This document shows, piece by piece, positions 10,207 to 20,315 of a DNA stretch of 64,000 bases (position 1 is the stretch's first letter; every line of letters starts with the position of its first letter). Made by a program: the position numbers and the translations under genes. Origin of the DNA: Monocercomonoides exilis (lineage: Eukaryota > Preaxostyla > Oxymonadida > Polymastigidae); NCBI GenBank assembly GCA_001643675.2, contig LSRY02000013.1:622501-686500 (forward strand), given 5' to 3'. The notes under the pieces are model-generated. The model saw only the letters and a program-made list of their open reading frames with translations, was not told the DNA's origin and ran no database searches.

Positions 10207-11230
10207 ACACCAAAAATTATTCAAAATCGAAAAACTTTCAACCAAAGTCGAAAAACTTTCAAACGAAATCGAAAATTATTATTCAAAGTCGGAAAACTTT
10301 CATTCAAAGTCGAAAACTTTCATTCGAAGTCGAAAAAGTTTCAATCAAAGTCGAAAATTTTCATTCAAAGTCGAAAAAGTTTCAAACGAAATCGAAAAAC
10401 TTTCAATCGAAATCGAAAAACTTTCAATCGAAATCGAAAAACTTTCAAGCAAAGTCGAAAGTTCGAAATTTTTCAAAATTTCAAAGAGTTGACAAAATTC
10501 AATAAAAGTCAAAAAACATTTTTATTTTTTGAAATATCAATGATATTTGTTATTTTAATGATTTTTCATCTTTTTTCCGATGTTTTTCTTTGCCTTCTTT
10601 TGTCCAATTACAAAAATTTTTAAATATGAAAGATATAATGACATATTTTTATAATATTTCAATTGAAATGCACTGCTTTTCAAAAGATTAGAAAAAAATT
10701 TTTATTCATATTTTTTCACAATTTATGAAGAATGATGAACTCAAAATTGGATTTCATATTTCGAGTTTTTCATATCAAAATATTCATTTAATATGGAAGG
10801 AAACAAATGTTTAAAAATTTGTCTAGAGTTCATTAAAGAGTTTATTTTGATTCTAACTCCTCATATTTTGCAGAAATCAACAACACACACATTGCTGATA
10901 ATATTCACAAAAACAAAAGAACAAAGATCCTCTTCAATTGAATTTTCTATATTAATCGTTCATTTTTTTGTCAAGGTTTCGATTTCGGTTGAAAGTTTTT
11001 CGATTTCGATTGAAAGTTTTTCGATTTCGTTTGAAACTTTTTCGACTTTGAATGAAAATTTTCGACTTTGATTGAAACTTTTTCGACTTCGAATGAAAGT
11101 TTTCGACTTTGAATGAAAGTTTTCCGACTTTGAATAATAATTTTCGATTTCGTTTGAAAGTTTTTAGACTTTGGTTGAAAGTTTTTCGATTTTGATTGAA
11201 AGTTTTTCGACTTTGAATTATTTTTGGTGT
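10207..11230. mobile_element. Foldback (long inverted repeat) element with tandemly repeated arms
   Basis: Two arms of about 255 bp (10207-10461 and 10974-11230) are reverse complements with very few mismatches. Each arm is itself built from about a dozen copies of a roughly 20-bp unit of the form AAAGTCGAAAAACTTTCAATC. The tips are ACACCAAAAA on the left and its complement on the right, and both tips are flanked by ATT (10204-10206 and 11231-11233), which may be a 3-bp target-site duplication. The 500-bp centre is AT-rich and shows no transposase. It therefore looks like a non-autonomous foldback or long-TIR transposon. A single-strand copy would form a very stable hairpin. Confidence 0.7.
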
Positions 11231-11366
11231 ATTGATGGAGATAAAAAAAAGTCAGGATTTTTTTTGATTATTTATTTTTTGAAAAAGAAGAAAAAAAAAA
11301 AAACAAAAAAATAAATTCTTCAATTTATTTTTTGTAATTTTGCGAAATGATGAAAATTGATTTTTT

Positions 11367-11870
11367 TTATGTTATCACATGTGTTGGTGTTGGCATTGTT
11401 GGATTTCGCCTCAATATTTTTTGGAAAAGACGTCTCTGGAACTGTTTTTCAGAAGATTCAGATTTGAATCGTTGATTGAGATATGGCTGAATGTTACAGA
11501 TTAACATGTTAATGGATTTGATGAAAGCCACATGAACTGCACCATTGGAAATTGCATAACTAATACTATTTCTGGACATGCGAACTTCATTTAGATGCAT
11601 TCTGAAACAAATACCGAACAAAAAAGTGTAGATTGTCAAGCCTTTTCTTTCGCAGTTTTGCTATAAGTTATTTATCAACAGCAGTTCAAATAGGATTTGA
11701 TGCGTCATGTCTGTTTTTTTTTAAAGTTTCAGCTTGCACATTGACCATCAAACGCTTTGTTCTTTTGTATTCTTCAATGCACTTGAACAATCGCGGATCA
11801 AGGCTGGTTGAGATCGCCGGAGCAGAAGAAATGGTACTAAATCAACTGTTCATATCTTCAGGAAGCTCAC
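11367..11870 (-). pseudogene. Coding-like remnant, unknown protein
   Basis: Reading the minus strand, a segment at about 11860-11700 (SLDPRLFKCIEEYKRTKRL, then MVNVQAETLKKNRHDASNPI) and a second at 11600-11367 (MHLNEVRMSRNSISYAISN, then AVHVAFIKSINMLICNIQPY) have the composition of real protein. They are separated by stops and by a stretch ending in TTTGTTTCAG, which looks like an intron acceptor, but I found no donor that keeps the frame. I do not recognise the family. Either a decayed gene or an expressed gene with an exon structure I could not solve. Confidence 0.3.
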
Positions 11871-12186
11871 TCTCTTCAAAAACATCGATTCACATTGAGA
11901 TGATTTATATTTGAAATCAATAATTATTTTGGAATATGTAACCCGAGCAAAGATCATCTCAAATATTTCGTTGTTTACACATTTTGTCCAATAAAAGTTT
12001 CATTTAAGCATTTTGAATTTGTTTTTTATAGGATTGAAATAATAATTGTGAATGTGCATGTTACTTATTACAAAAGAAAGAGATAGACGCAAATGCATGG
12101 GAACAAGGTTAAGCAAATGAAGGTTGAGTTATTGTTCTTTGAGCATCTCCCTTCTCAAGTGCTCGTCTTGCTGTCTGTGCTGCATG

Positions 12187-12982
12187 CTACGCCTTCCGCT
12201 CGCATGCAACGAACCCCACGGCCCTCGCGATGAGATGCCCGGACAGCTGGAACAGAACACCGCACTTCCCCTCAAAGTCAAACGTGATGTTGTATTCCCG
12301 GCAGTTCGAAAAGAACTGCCCGTGCAGCACATGCGACAGCTCCTGTTGGTAGAACGGCTACACAATCACAAAGCTGCGTGTCGCCGCCGGAGAGAGACAG
12401 GCACACGCCTGTGCAGAGGCACAGGCTGAGCCACACGCCGCCTGAGGAGACACTCTCTCCACACCTGCCACCTGGCGCGGCGAGGCCGACCTGTGTGCTC
12501 CGCTCGAACATCCCTGAGTCCGAGCACAGGCAGAATGCGCAGAATCAGAGGACGGAGCACGCACATGCAAAGGAGCAGTGCAGGCGCGGAACGGAAGGAG
12601 GTAGTTTCCAGACGCGATCTCGATGCCCCCCCTGCAGCAGATACGACATCCACCGGAACGCCGACGACGCTGCCAGCGGGCCCACCGAAAGATCCACTGC
12701 ACACATCCGCAGCGACTCACACTCGTCCACAAACACACAATACGAAACACTAAACACCACAATCATCCTTTTCCTGTGAACATTCTTCCAGATCCCATTC
12801 ATAACGTCCCACAGATCTATCGACGGCACACTTTTGTGCAACACAACAATCCTAACAACAACAAACACATCCATCGTATTTCTCTGCTTGTCAAAATTTT
12901 TATGCAACAATGTTTCATTTGATACCAAATATCCGCTCCCACCCCATCCCCTTCTCTTCTCTTCTCTTCTCTCTCCTCCCAA
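12187..12982 (-). pseudogene. GC-rich coding remnant, possibly Rad9-like clamp subunit
   Basis: This stretch is far richer in GC than its surroundings and reads as protein on the minus strand in shifting frames. One frame (12982-12545) contains KRMIVVFSVSYCVFVDECESL; another (12357-12190) contains FYQQELSHVLHGQFFSNCRE and YNITFDFEGKCGVLFQLSGH between two TAG stops. The DECESL element and the beta-strand pattern of the second segment resemble the checkpoint clamp subunit Rad9, as I remember it, but the similarity is weak and rests on pattern only. Frame changes and stops indicate a decayed copy. Confidence is high that something coding was here and low for the name. Confidence 0.3.
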
Positions 12983-14217
12983 ACGGCTGCTTTCAAATGA
13001 ATGTTGCAGGCATCATCACATTGGCTGCATCATCACTTCCACAATTTTCTTCTCCATAATCAGCTCCATAATCACCATCTTCCTCATCAGTTAATCTCAC
13101 CCGCTCTCAAGTGTTCTCACAAAAAAATCATCATTCATTCTGGCTGATTCAATTCTATCTTTAACTTTTCTTTGCCTTTCAAAAATTGAAAATGAAGTCA
13201 TACTCAGTTTTTTTGCTTTTCTCACTTTCACATAATTGAATGCCTTTTTTATATTGATCATGTTCCTTGTTTTTATGTTGATTTCAACTTATTGATTTTG
13301 ATAACAAGGAATAATGAAACCCTTCGTTTTATCAGTGAATCATCTCGCTGAATATTTTCTAGTTTGCTAAATGAAACGACTACATAAAAGTTAAGAAATT
13401 TGTCGAAAAATATAGAAAAGGATTGAGACTTATGATAACCATTAAATTCATTTTCTCTGTCAATTGTAATAATTAAAGGATTTTCAATGTTTTGTTTTTG
13501 AAAATAAAAGATAATAATCGAAAACATTTCAGTTTATTGTAAATATTTCAAATAATAAAATCCACTATTATTTTGTTTGGAAGCAAAGTTAACTTCGCAG
13601 AGATCGCACGATTCAGTCATGTGGTGCTAACAACATATCAACGAATTTGTTTAATTCATCATTTTTTGATGACTCGACTGATCTTTGTCAATCGACTGAT
13701 CTCGACAAAGATCTTTCGATAACCCGTTGAAATTTCAAAAAATCGATTAATAAAATATTTATTTGTTCGAATTGTGTGAAAATAAAATAAATTAATAATT
13801 TATAATTAATTGAATAAAAACAGAAAAACTTAATCTTGATTTGTTGTTTTTTCAATTATCAAAAATAATAATAATAATATTAATATTAATAATAATAATT
13901 CGATCATTTCATCCATAACTCATAAAGAAAAAAGATAAAACATCGCATTTTCGGCAAATACTTGCCAATGGAAATGCAAAACCCGATGGTGTGAAAGCTG
14001 ACATTTTTATGATTCTGTTTGAGTTTGACCTGTTCGCCAATTTCTTCAATCCAAACATGTGAACTTTCAACGTGAATGATAATAATGTTGCTGTTTTCTG
14101 GCTGCGATGTATTTTCAAAAATGCAGGAGACGAACAACACAAAAAAATTCACAGGTTTTCAATTGCAGCTGCATTTGAATTTTTTATTTATTTTTCTTTT
14201 TTTTTTTCATCAAAGAA
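12983..14217. other. AT-rich intergenic region
   Basis: Very AT-rich DNA with low-complexity tracts (for example alternating AAT runs near 13860-13900). No convincing coding sequence or RNA gene is visible. The last 150 nt run into a T-rich stretch before the ATG at 14218 and probably hold that gene's 5' region. Confidence 0.5.
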
Positions 14218-15526
14218 ATGTTTTCTGAACTGGAGCATTGCACAGAGGAAGATCAAAAGCAGAAAATTGAAGAAATGAATGAAGTGATTGATGAAATGTA
14301 TGGAATAGAAATTCATTGGACTTTCACAAAAGATTTGTTCAACAAAATGAACGAAATGATTGAAGAAAGGAAAATACCTATGGAGAATGTCATTATACTG
14401 TTGAAGCATTTGGGATATAGAGCAGTTTTGATTGGATATATGTTCGGCCACCATTGCTTTTCTTCACTGAGCGAAAGATTAAAAAAGATGATAATCGAAG
14501 AAGATGAGAAAAAAGAAGAAAAGAATGAAAAGCTTTTGGTTTCCCTTTGTGAGTGTCATCTTTTGCTTGATAATGCATTACCTTCGAAGTTGACTTCAAT
14601 TTGCATGTCTTGCCTTCAAAAAGTTGCATCGAAGAAAGAGGAAAACGAGGATGTTCAAAAAGAAGTTGAAATGGCATTATTTGCTTTGAACAAAATTTAT
14701 TCATCAAACGTGTGTTTATTTAATATTTTTTTGACTGGTTTATTTTATTGTTATTTTTTGTTAGGGAAATGAAAAAGACTTGATTTTGAAAATTATCACA
14801 GAAATTATCAAATATCATCAAGAGCATCACAACCTGACTCAACTTGCCTATCAATCTGCTTGGATGTTTTTGATAAACCGATTACACCAAGATGAAAGCT
14901 TGGAAGAAGTGATTGTGAATGAGCTTCATTTTATAAGAGAGGAGGAAAGAGAGCTTGAAGATCTGTCAAAATGTGTTAATTGGAAGAAAAAAGAAGAAGA
15001 AAGAGCAAATGAAAAGAAAGAAGTGTTTATTATAAGGAGATGGATCCGAACGTTTAAGACTTTCCTTTTCTGCTGTCGATTGCAGAATGAAAAGTTTCTT
15101 GTTATTATTGAAAGCATTGTGCAGGCATATCGAGCAGCAAAGGATAATTACGGAGAAATTGGCAAAGAATGCGTTTGTTCATTGGGAGATGCAGTAAGAA
15201 ACGGAGCAGTTAAAATTGATGATTTGTTGAAAGGAGGAGCAGTTGATTCTGTTTTGAAGGAGATTCAACAAACAACAAATGAAAACTTAACCGCCTGTAT
15301 TTGTTTGGAATTCTATTTGAAGATTTCAGAAAGATTGAAAGGAAACTCAGATGATGAAATGGAAGAAGAGAAAAGAAAAGAGATGAAGAGGAAAATGCAA
15401 GAAGTCATTGAAGAAGAAGGATACGAAGATACCATCACAAGCTTTTATGAAAAATTTGATTTTCTTAGCAGACACTATTGTGATAGATTATCATTGAATA
15501 TTTCAGATTATTTTGTATTCGTTTGA
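14218..15526 (+). CDS. Hypothetical protein, alpha-helical, two or three exons
   Basis: An ATG at 14218 opens a 164-codon exon ending KIYSSN; a 55-nt intron follows (14710-14764, GTGTGTTT...TTGTTAG, phase 0), and the frame resumes GNEKDLILKIITEI. A second, in-frame 63-nt intron is likely at 15023-15085: it begins GTGTTTATT, ends in a pyrimidine-rich tract plus GCAG, and would otherwise encode the out-of-character segment between KKE and NEKFL. The protein is 417 residues if that intron is retained and 396 if it is removed. It ends at TGA 15524-15526. It is rich in Glu, Lys and Leu, apparently all helix, cytosolic, with no signal peptide or membrane segment, and helical pairs reminiscent of ARM/HEAT-type repeats. 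I do not recognise the family. Exons upstream of 14218 cannot be excluded. Confidence 0.7.
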
Positions 15527-15698
15527 ATCAAAAGTGCTTTTTCTATTTCAAACTTTTCGGAAATTGTTTTTGTTCAGTCAGAAAAAGAAAGGAAACAGAA
15601 GAAGAAGAAGAAGAAGAAGAGAGGAGGAAATTGACAGACAGTCGGAAAGCGTCTTTTTCAGCGGTTTGAGCTATATCAATTCATTCTACATCTATCTT

Positions 15699-15699
15699 C

Positions 15700-15773
<74 letters not shown>

Positions 15774-15857
15774 CTTCTTCTTCTTCTTCTTCTTCTTCTT
15801 CTTCTTCTTCTTCTTCTTCTTCTTCTTCTTCTTCTTCTTCTTCTTCTTCTTCTTCTT
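15699..15857. repeat. Compound triplet microsatellite (CAA)15-(CTT)38
   Basis: Fifteen perfect CAA units (15699-15743) join directly to thirty-eight perfect CTT units (15744-15857). An imperfect pyrimidine-rich TTC/TCT region continues to about 15990. It lies 170 nt beyond the stop of the preceding gene. Long open frames through it on both strands (poly-Leu, poly-Glu, poly-Val) are products of the repeat, not genes. Confidence 0.95.
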
Positions 15858-16317
15858 CATTTATTTTGTTTTCTTCGTCTTCTTCTTCACCTTCTTTTTC
15901 TTCTTCGTCTTCTTCGTCTTCGTCTTTTTCATTGTCCTTCTCGTCGTCATTTTCTTCCTCTTCCTCCTCCTTATCCTTCTTCTCTCCATCAGTTCTCCTT
16001 TTATTCGAAATAATTTCCGTTAAAGCCAACTTCTTTTATTGTCATCATCTTCTATTTTTTCTATCGTCTCACCGATGTCAGAGGCAATACAAATCGTGTA
16101 ATTGCTCTTCTGCTGTCTCTTCAACACCAACAGCCACATACATCATTTGCAAAGTATGCGTTTTGTGCTCGTTTTGTGCTCGTTTTGGATGGCATTGACG
16201 AAGCTGCGAACAATTTGAGAAGAACATTTGGAAATAAACAGGAGCGCGTCTTCATCAAAAGAGCAGAGAATGCAAATGGCTGAAGGCAGAGCAGAAGAAC
16301 AGTAGCTGACTATTACG

Positions 16318-17608
16318 TTAATCAAGGCAAATGGAAGCGAAGTTTGTGTGTCTTCTCAGTCGGACTGAGATATAACAAGAAATGGAACAGTCTTTCTCTT
16401 CCTCAACGATAACTGGAAATTCACCCGTTTTGGAAGGAATCGGGGCAATCATTTTGTGAAAGCCATGTATGAAGATGCGTTTGAGGTAAATTCTGTTGAG
16501 CTGCTGAATGAAGATGTGTAAGAAGAGGGGGAAACAGTAATTGGAGCCATTGAGAGTTTTGGAGATGGTGCACATGAATAACAGGAAAAAAAATTCAGCT
16601 TTCATAAAGTTTTGTGAGTCATGCGATTGATGAGATGCTCGGCATCGAGGAAGAAGATGATTATGATGAGAAGGAAGGCTGTTGGAGGGAGAGAAGCAAT
16701 TTGGTTTGTTCATTGGACGAGGGGCAGCTTCAATCTCAGCAAGGCCAAGGTATTGTTTGGTCTCTATCAGCCAGACGAATCATTAGAGACTTTTTTAACA
16801 TGGATAAAGGCCAAAAGGAAACATCACTTTTTTTTATTAATATTTTGGAAAGAAAGAAGAAGACTTACTGTTTGAGATGAATAACTGAAGGGAAGCAAAA
16901 GAGAAGAAGGATTGAGACATTCATTGTTTGAAGGCTGGTGCGCATGGACTTCATTCGAATGGGATGCAGCATCGATTTTGCCAGGTGAAGCAACAGATTG
17001 GAGAATATCATTTGCCATTGACAACACCAATGATGCAAATGGAGATATTTTATGGAGGAAAAGAAAGAGTCAATGTTATTATTATTGAAAGGAGAAAGAA
17101 AGGAAACACAAAAATTTAAGATGATGCTAAGGAGCATTAAAGCGGGTGAGAAGACAAAGGGAAGAAAAAAGTGAATAAAAAGTGCATATTCAGCTGAATC
17201 GACAGGAAAACGTTGTGAAAATTCTTCACTCGAAGATATCACCTTCATTAGCATTATTCCATCTGATAGCGCACCAGTTGCATCAGAAATGTTTTGATGG
17301 TCAATGAATGTTTCATGCCATGCACAATATGTTTTATATACAGCGCTGTTAATTTTGGCGATTCTTTTTTTGCTGAATATTCTGCTGGAAATACAGCTGA
17401 CTTCTTCTCATTTGGCTCAACTTCCCTACGAGCCACTCCAACAGAGAGAGTTTTTTATTCACAATATCTGCTCATCTTCTTCTTCATATTTTATTGCTAA
17501 CAGCCGTATTTGGCAATCTTCTCCTGCATCGTCTTCGTCTTCTTCCTTCTTTGGGATACGAAATGAGCGAAGATTGAGTGAGTCTGTCAAAATCCACTCT
17601 TTTTGAGC
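16318..17608 (+). pseudogene. Remnant of a membrane protein gene, several broken frames
   Basis: On the + strand, coding-like pieces follow one another in different frames: GTVFLFLNDNWKFTRFGRN near 16390, RKAVGGREAIWFVHWTRGSF near 16670, WTSFEWDAASILPGEATDWR with SFAIDNTNDANGDILWR at 16940-17060, and from 17180 a stretch with DITFISIIPSDSAPV, a TGA at about 17296, then a hydrophobic helix (YVLYTALLILAILFLL) and a Ser-rich tail to the stop at 17606. The pieces have globular-protein composition and the last would be a C-terminal membrane anchor. Stops and frame changes suggest a pseudogene, although small introns may account for some breaks. Family not recognised. Confidence 0.35.
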
Positions 17609-18488
17609 ATTGCTCGATTAGACATCGCTTTTGGAGATTCTTTTTTTGGAAATCATTTCTAACATTCACGTCAACACAGATGAATGAAACAAGGAGAAGA
17701 TGGCAAAAGAATGAAAATAATTACACAGAGAAGACAAGAAAGTCAGTCCAACAGAAATGAGAGACAAATCACTTTCACAGAAATGGATCTGGCACTTTCT
17801 TTTCATTATTTATTTTGAGATTCATCGACGCGTTCTGACAGAACAACCATTTGATTTGCGATTCAATTTGTAGGGCATTAGAAGCTGAAGGCAGATATTG
17901 AATATCAGATGGCATTTATTTCATTGAAACCTTCTCCGTTCTTCATTGGTTATTCAATAAACTCTCTCACTCACTGATTTTTTCTTCAACATTTCTTCCA
18001 TCTGCCAATTCTGCTGCTGATTTCTCGTTCAATGTTCATCTCTCTTGAAGCTCATCTCTTTCGATCAAAATCATCATTGTTCATCTTCTTCATCAACATT
18101 TTTCTAAAACACATTTTATATCAAATTTTTCACGGCAAATCTTAAACAAACATGAAACACTCCACAACTGATATTTCTTTAACTCTTCATATGAAGGAAT
18201 TCTATGTGAGAAAGCAGTCGTTGCATTGAATTCTGATAAATTAGCAATAGTTTAATCATCATATTTGTCTTCTTCTTCTTTGTCGTCTTCTTCGTATTTA
18301 TTGTTGTTCATCTCACTTTATATTAGATTGAAGATTGAATTTTTGATGAATTTGAGCAGTTCAATCGTCAGAGCCACTTAACCAAGTCGAAAATTATTTT
18401 TCATTTTTTCCTTCGCCCCAGCAAACCAATCATTTAAAAATACTCGATTTTTGTTTTTTGCTTGCAATCTTGATTGTGAAATGTCTTT
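17609..18488. other. AT-rich spacer
   Basis: No supported gene. The region includes CTT/TTC-rich pyrimidine stretches (around 18270) and otherwise undistinguished AT-rich DNA. Confidence 0.45.
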
Positions 18489-18902
18489 TTGAGATATTCG
18501 TTTTCTTTCATTTTATCTTCATCATCTTCAAAACTGACTTTGATGGAACACAAAAAATACATTTATTTCAGATTCGTTCAACCACTGCCAGTTCCAACAT
18601 CGGGTTTCTCCTTCAACATCAATTTGGAAACGCAAAAAGAAATATTAATTCCATCGCGGAATTTCAGCTGAAATTATGAAAATAAAAGAGATTCTGTATT
18701 AATCCGAGAAAAGGCGATCGGCTTGAGCTCAACAAAAAAGGAGATTAATTCTGGCTTTTTCATTTCAAAGCTGAAGTTTGCACCGAAAACAGAAAGAGCA
18801 AGGTTGAAAAAGATTTCTTTGAACAAACAGTTGCAGGAATGGTTTTCGAGATATTTCACAAGGTCGCATGCCTTCAAAAAGTCTCAGAAAACGAAACGAT
18901 GA
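18489..18902 (+). pseudogene. Coding-like ORF broken by a single TGA, unknown protein
   Basis: One frame stays open from 18489 to a TGA at 18900-18902 except for an internal TGA at 18669-18671. The parts on either side (FVQPLPVPTSGFSFNINLE, then FAPKTERARLKKISLNKQLQ) look like protein. It may be a fragment of a longer dead gene. No domain is recognised. Confidence 0.3.
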
Positions 18903-18989
18903 GGGAAACATATTTATTCGAAAATTCATTTTTGAAGAGAATTTCTATGAAACAGGGGAATAAACCTCCGACAAGCAATGTTGATTTAA

Positions 18990-19799
18990 TCAAATGCACA
19001 TATGAGATGCTTTCTTCTTTTTTTTGTGTTTCATATCTTCAATTTTCTTCGACTCTGCCGTAAGCTCACTAATTTTCTTGAAAGTCGGTTCATGCAATAA
19101 TATCAGCTTTATTATTAGCATCTTCTTTAGAAGCCCTGCCGTATTGTGCACGCTCTTGTGGAAAGTCTTTGCGAACTCGCGTTGTATTTCTTTGATGTCA
19201 AGCTTTCCATCATCATGCTTATAACTAGCAATATTCCCTTCAAGAAATACGAACAAATCGACATTCCAAACACCGAATGCTTCTGTTCTGTCATGTCCAA
19301 CAACCGAGTTGTCTTTCTGAGTGATGCTTCTCATGAAGGCAAACAAAGGCTCTTTCACAGAAGCGACAAATGATTCGCACACAAAATACAGATCTCTTCC
19401 GACACAGGCCTTGTTGGCTGAAAACACGATATTGGTGATGGAAAAGGTTGTGGATGACACTTCTGAATCATCCTTGTACTCGATCATGAGAGCTCCGCCT
19501 CTTCCTCCAGAACTTGTATCCTCGCTCACAGAGCAGGTGGAGAAATTGGTGTCACTCACAGAAAATGTGTTGGCAGGGGCAGATGAGGCGAATGAGATGC
19601 ACCCGCCATTGGTGGCAGTCTGTTGGCTCAATTGTTCTGAGTTGATGTTGGAGATGGTGCAGTTGGTGAGGGAGAGGGAGAGGGCAGGGGAGGCTGCAGA
19701 GGAGAGAACACAGCTAGCGTGGGAGGCTGTGGAGGTTATGTGAGTGATGTTGGAGGAGTTGAGGGTGAGAAGGAGGAAGATAAAAAAACGACTAAATGC
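18990..19799 (-). pseudogene. Fragment of the giant repeat-ectodomain protein family
   Basis: Minus-strand frame from 19799 down to 18990. It contains LNSSNITHITSTASHASC, TNCTISNINSE, NGGCISFASSAPANTFSV, SSGGRGGALMIEY and CVGRDLYFVCESF, the same repeat grammar (NGG-C, GRGG-G, VG-D-FV-C) as the two giant proteins to the right. After about residue 140 the similarity fades into Lys-rich sequence and ends at a stop. There is no signal peptide, membrane segment or kinase-like tail, so this is a truncated relic of a third family member lying head to head with the gene at 20316. Confidence 0.75.
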
Positions 19800-19802
19800 T
19801 TA

Positions 19803-20315
19803 TGGAGGAGAAGAAAATGCAAAATCTTTTTGTGTAGGAGGAGTAATTTCTGATGAATTGAAAATAGAAATTAGTTTGTTGAAAGAAGAAATATTTCAAT
19901 AATTCTTTTTTCAAAAATCATTCACATTGAGTAGAGTAATTCGTTCTGAACTTGAGTGAAAAAGAGTGTATTTTTATCGAATAAACCACATTATCAGAAA
20001 CTTCATTGGACAATTACAGTGCTATCCCGAAATTGAAATAAACGCTTTTCCCCCATTTTTCTCCAGATATAAAACTGACTCAATTGCAAGAATGAACACT
20101 GAAATCCATTATTTAAAACTTTAATTTTCTATTATATGTTTATTTATGGATTATATTGATATTGCAATTAAAAATAAAAACAGAAAATTTCTATTATCGC
20201 TGTTTTTTGCTTCCACAAAGTTCTGATTATACTTTCTGAATTGTTTGATTTTTTTTTCAACCAGTTATGGTTTTTTCAACCAAATTTCTCCCATAATGTG
20301 CTTTTTCATAAATCC
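19803..20315. other. Upstream region of the first giant gene
   Basis: AT-rich DNA between the family relic and the start codon at 20316. Poly-T tracts occur near 20250. I see no defined promoter motif. The frame upstream of the ATG is open from 20241 but lacks another ATG. Confidence 0.4.

Noticed and set aside
10213-10461. Regular short repeats resembling a CRISPR array.
   Set aside because: The units are contiguous tandem repeats without unique spacers, mirrored in the opposite arm, and the DNA is eukaryotic with introns.
15513-16029. Long open frames with poly-Leu (+) and poly-Glu/poly-Val (-).
   Set aside because: They are translations of the CAA/CTT microsatellite and its degenerate flank, with no non-repetitive domain.
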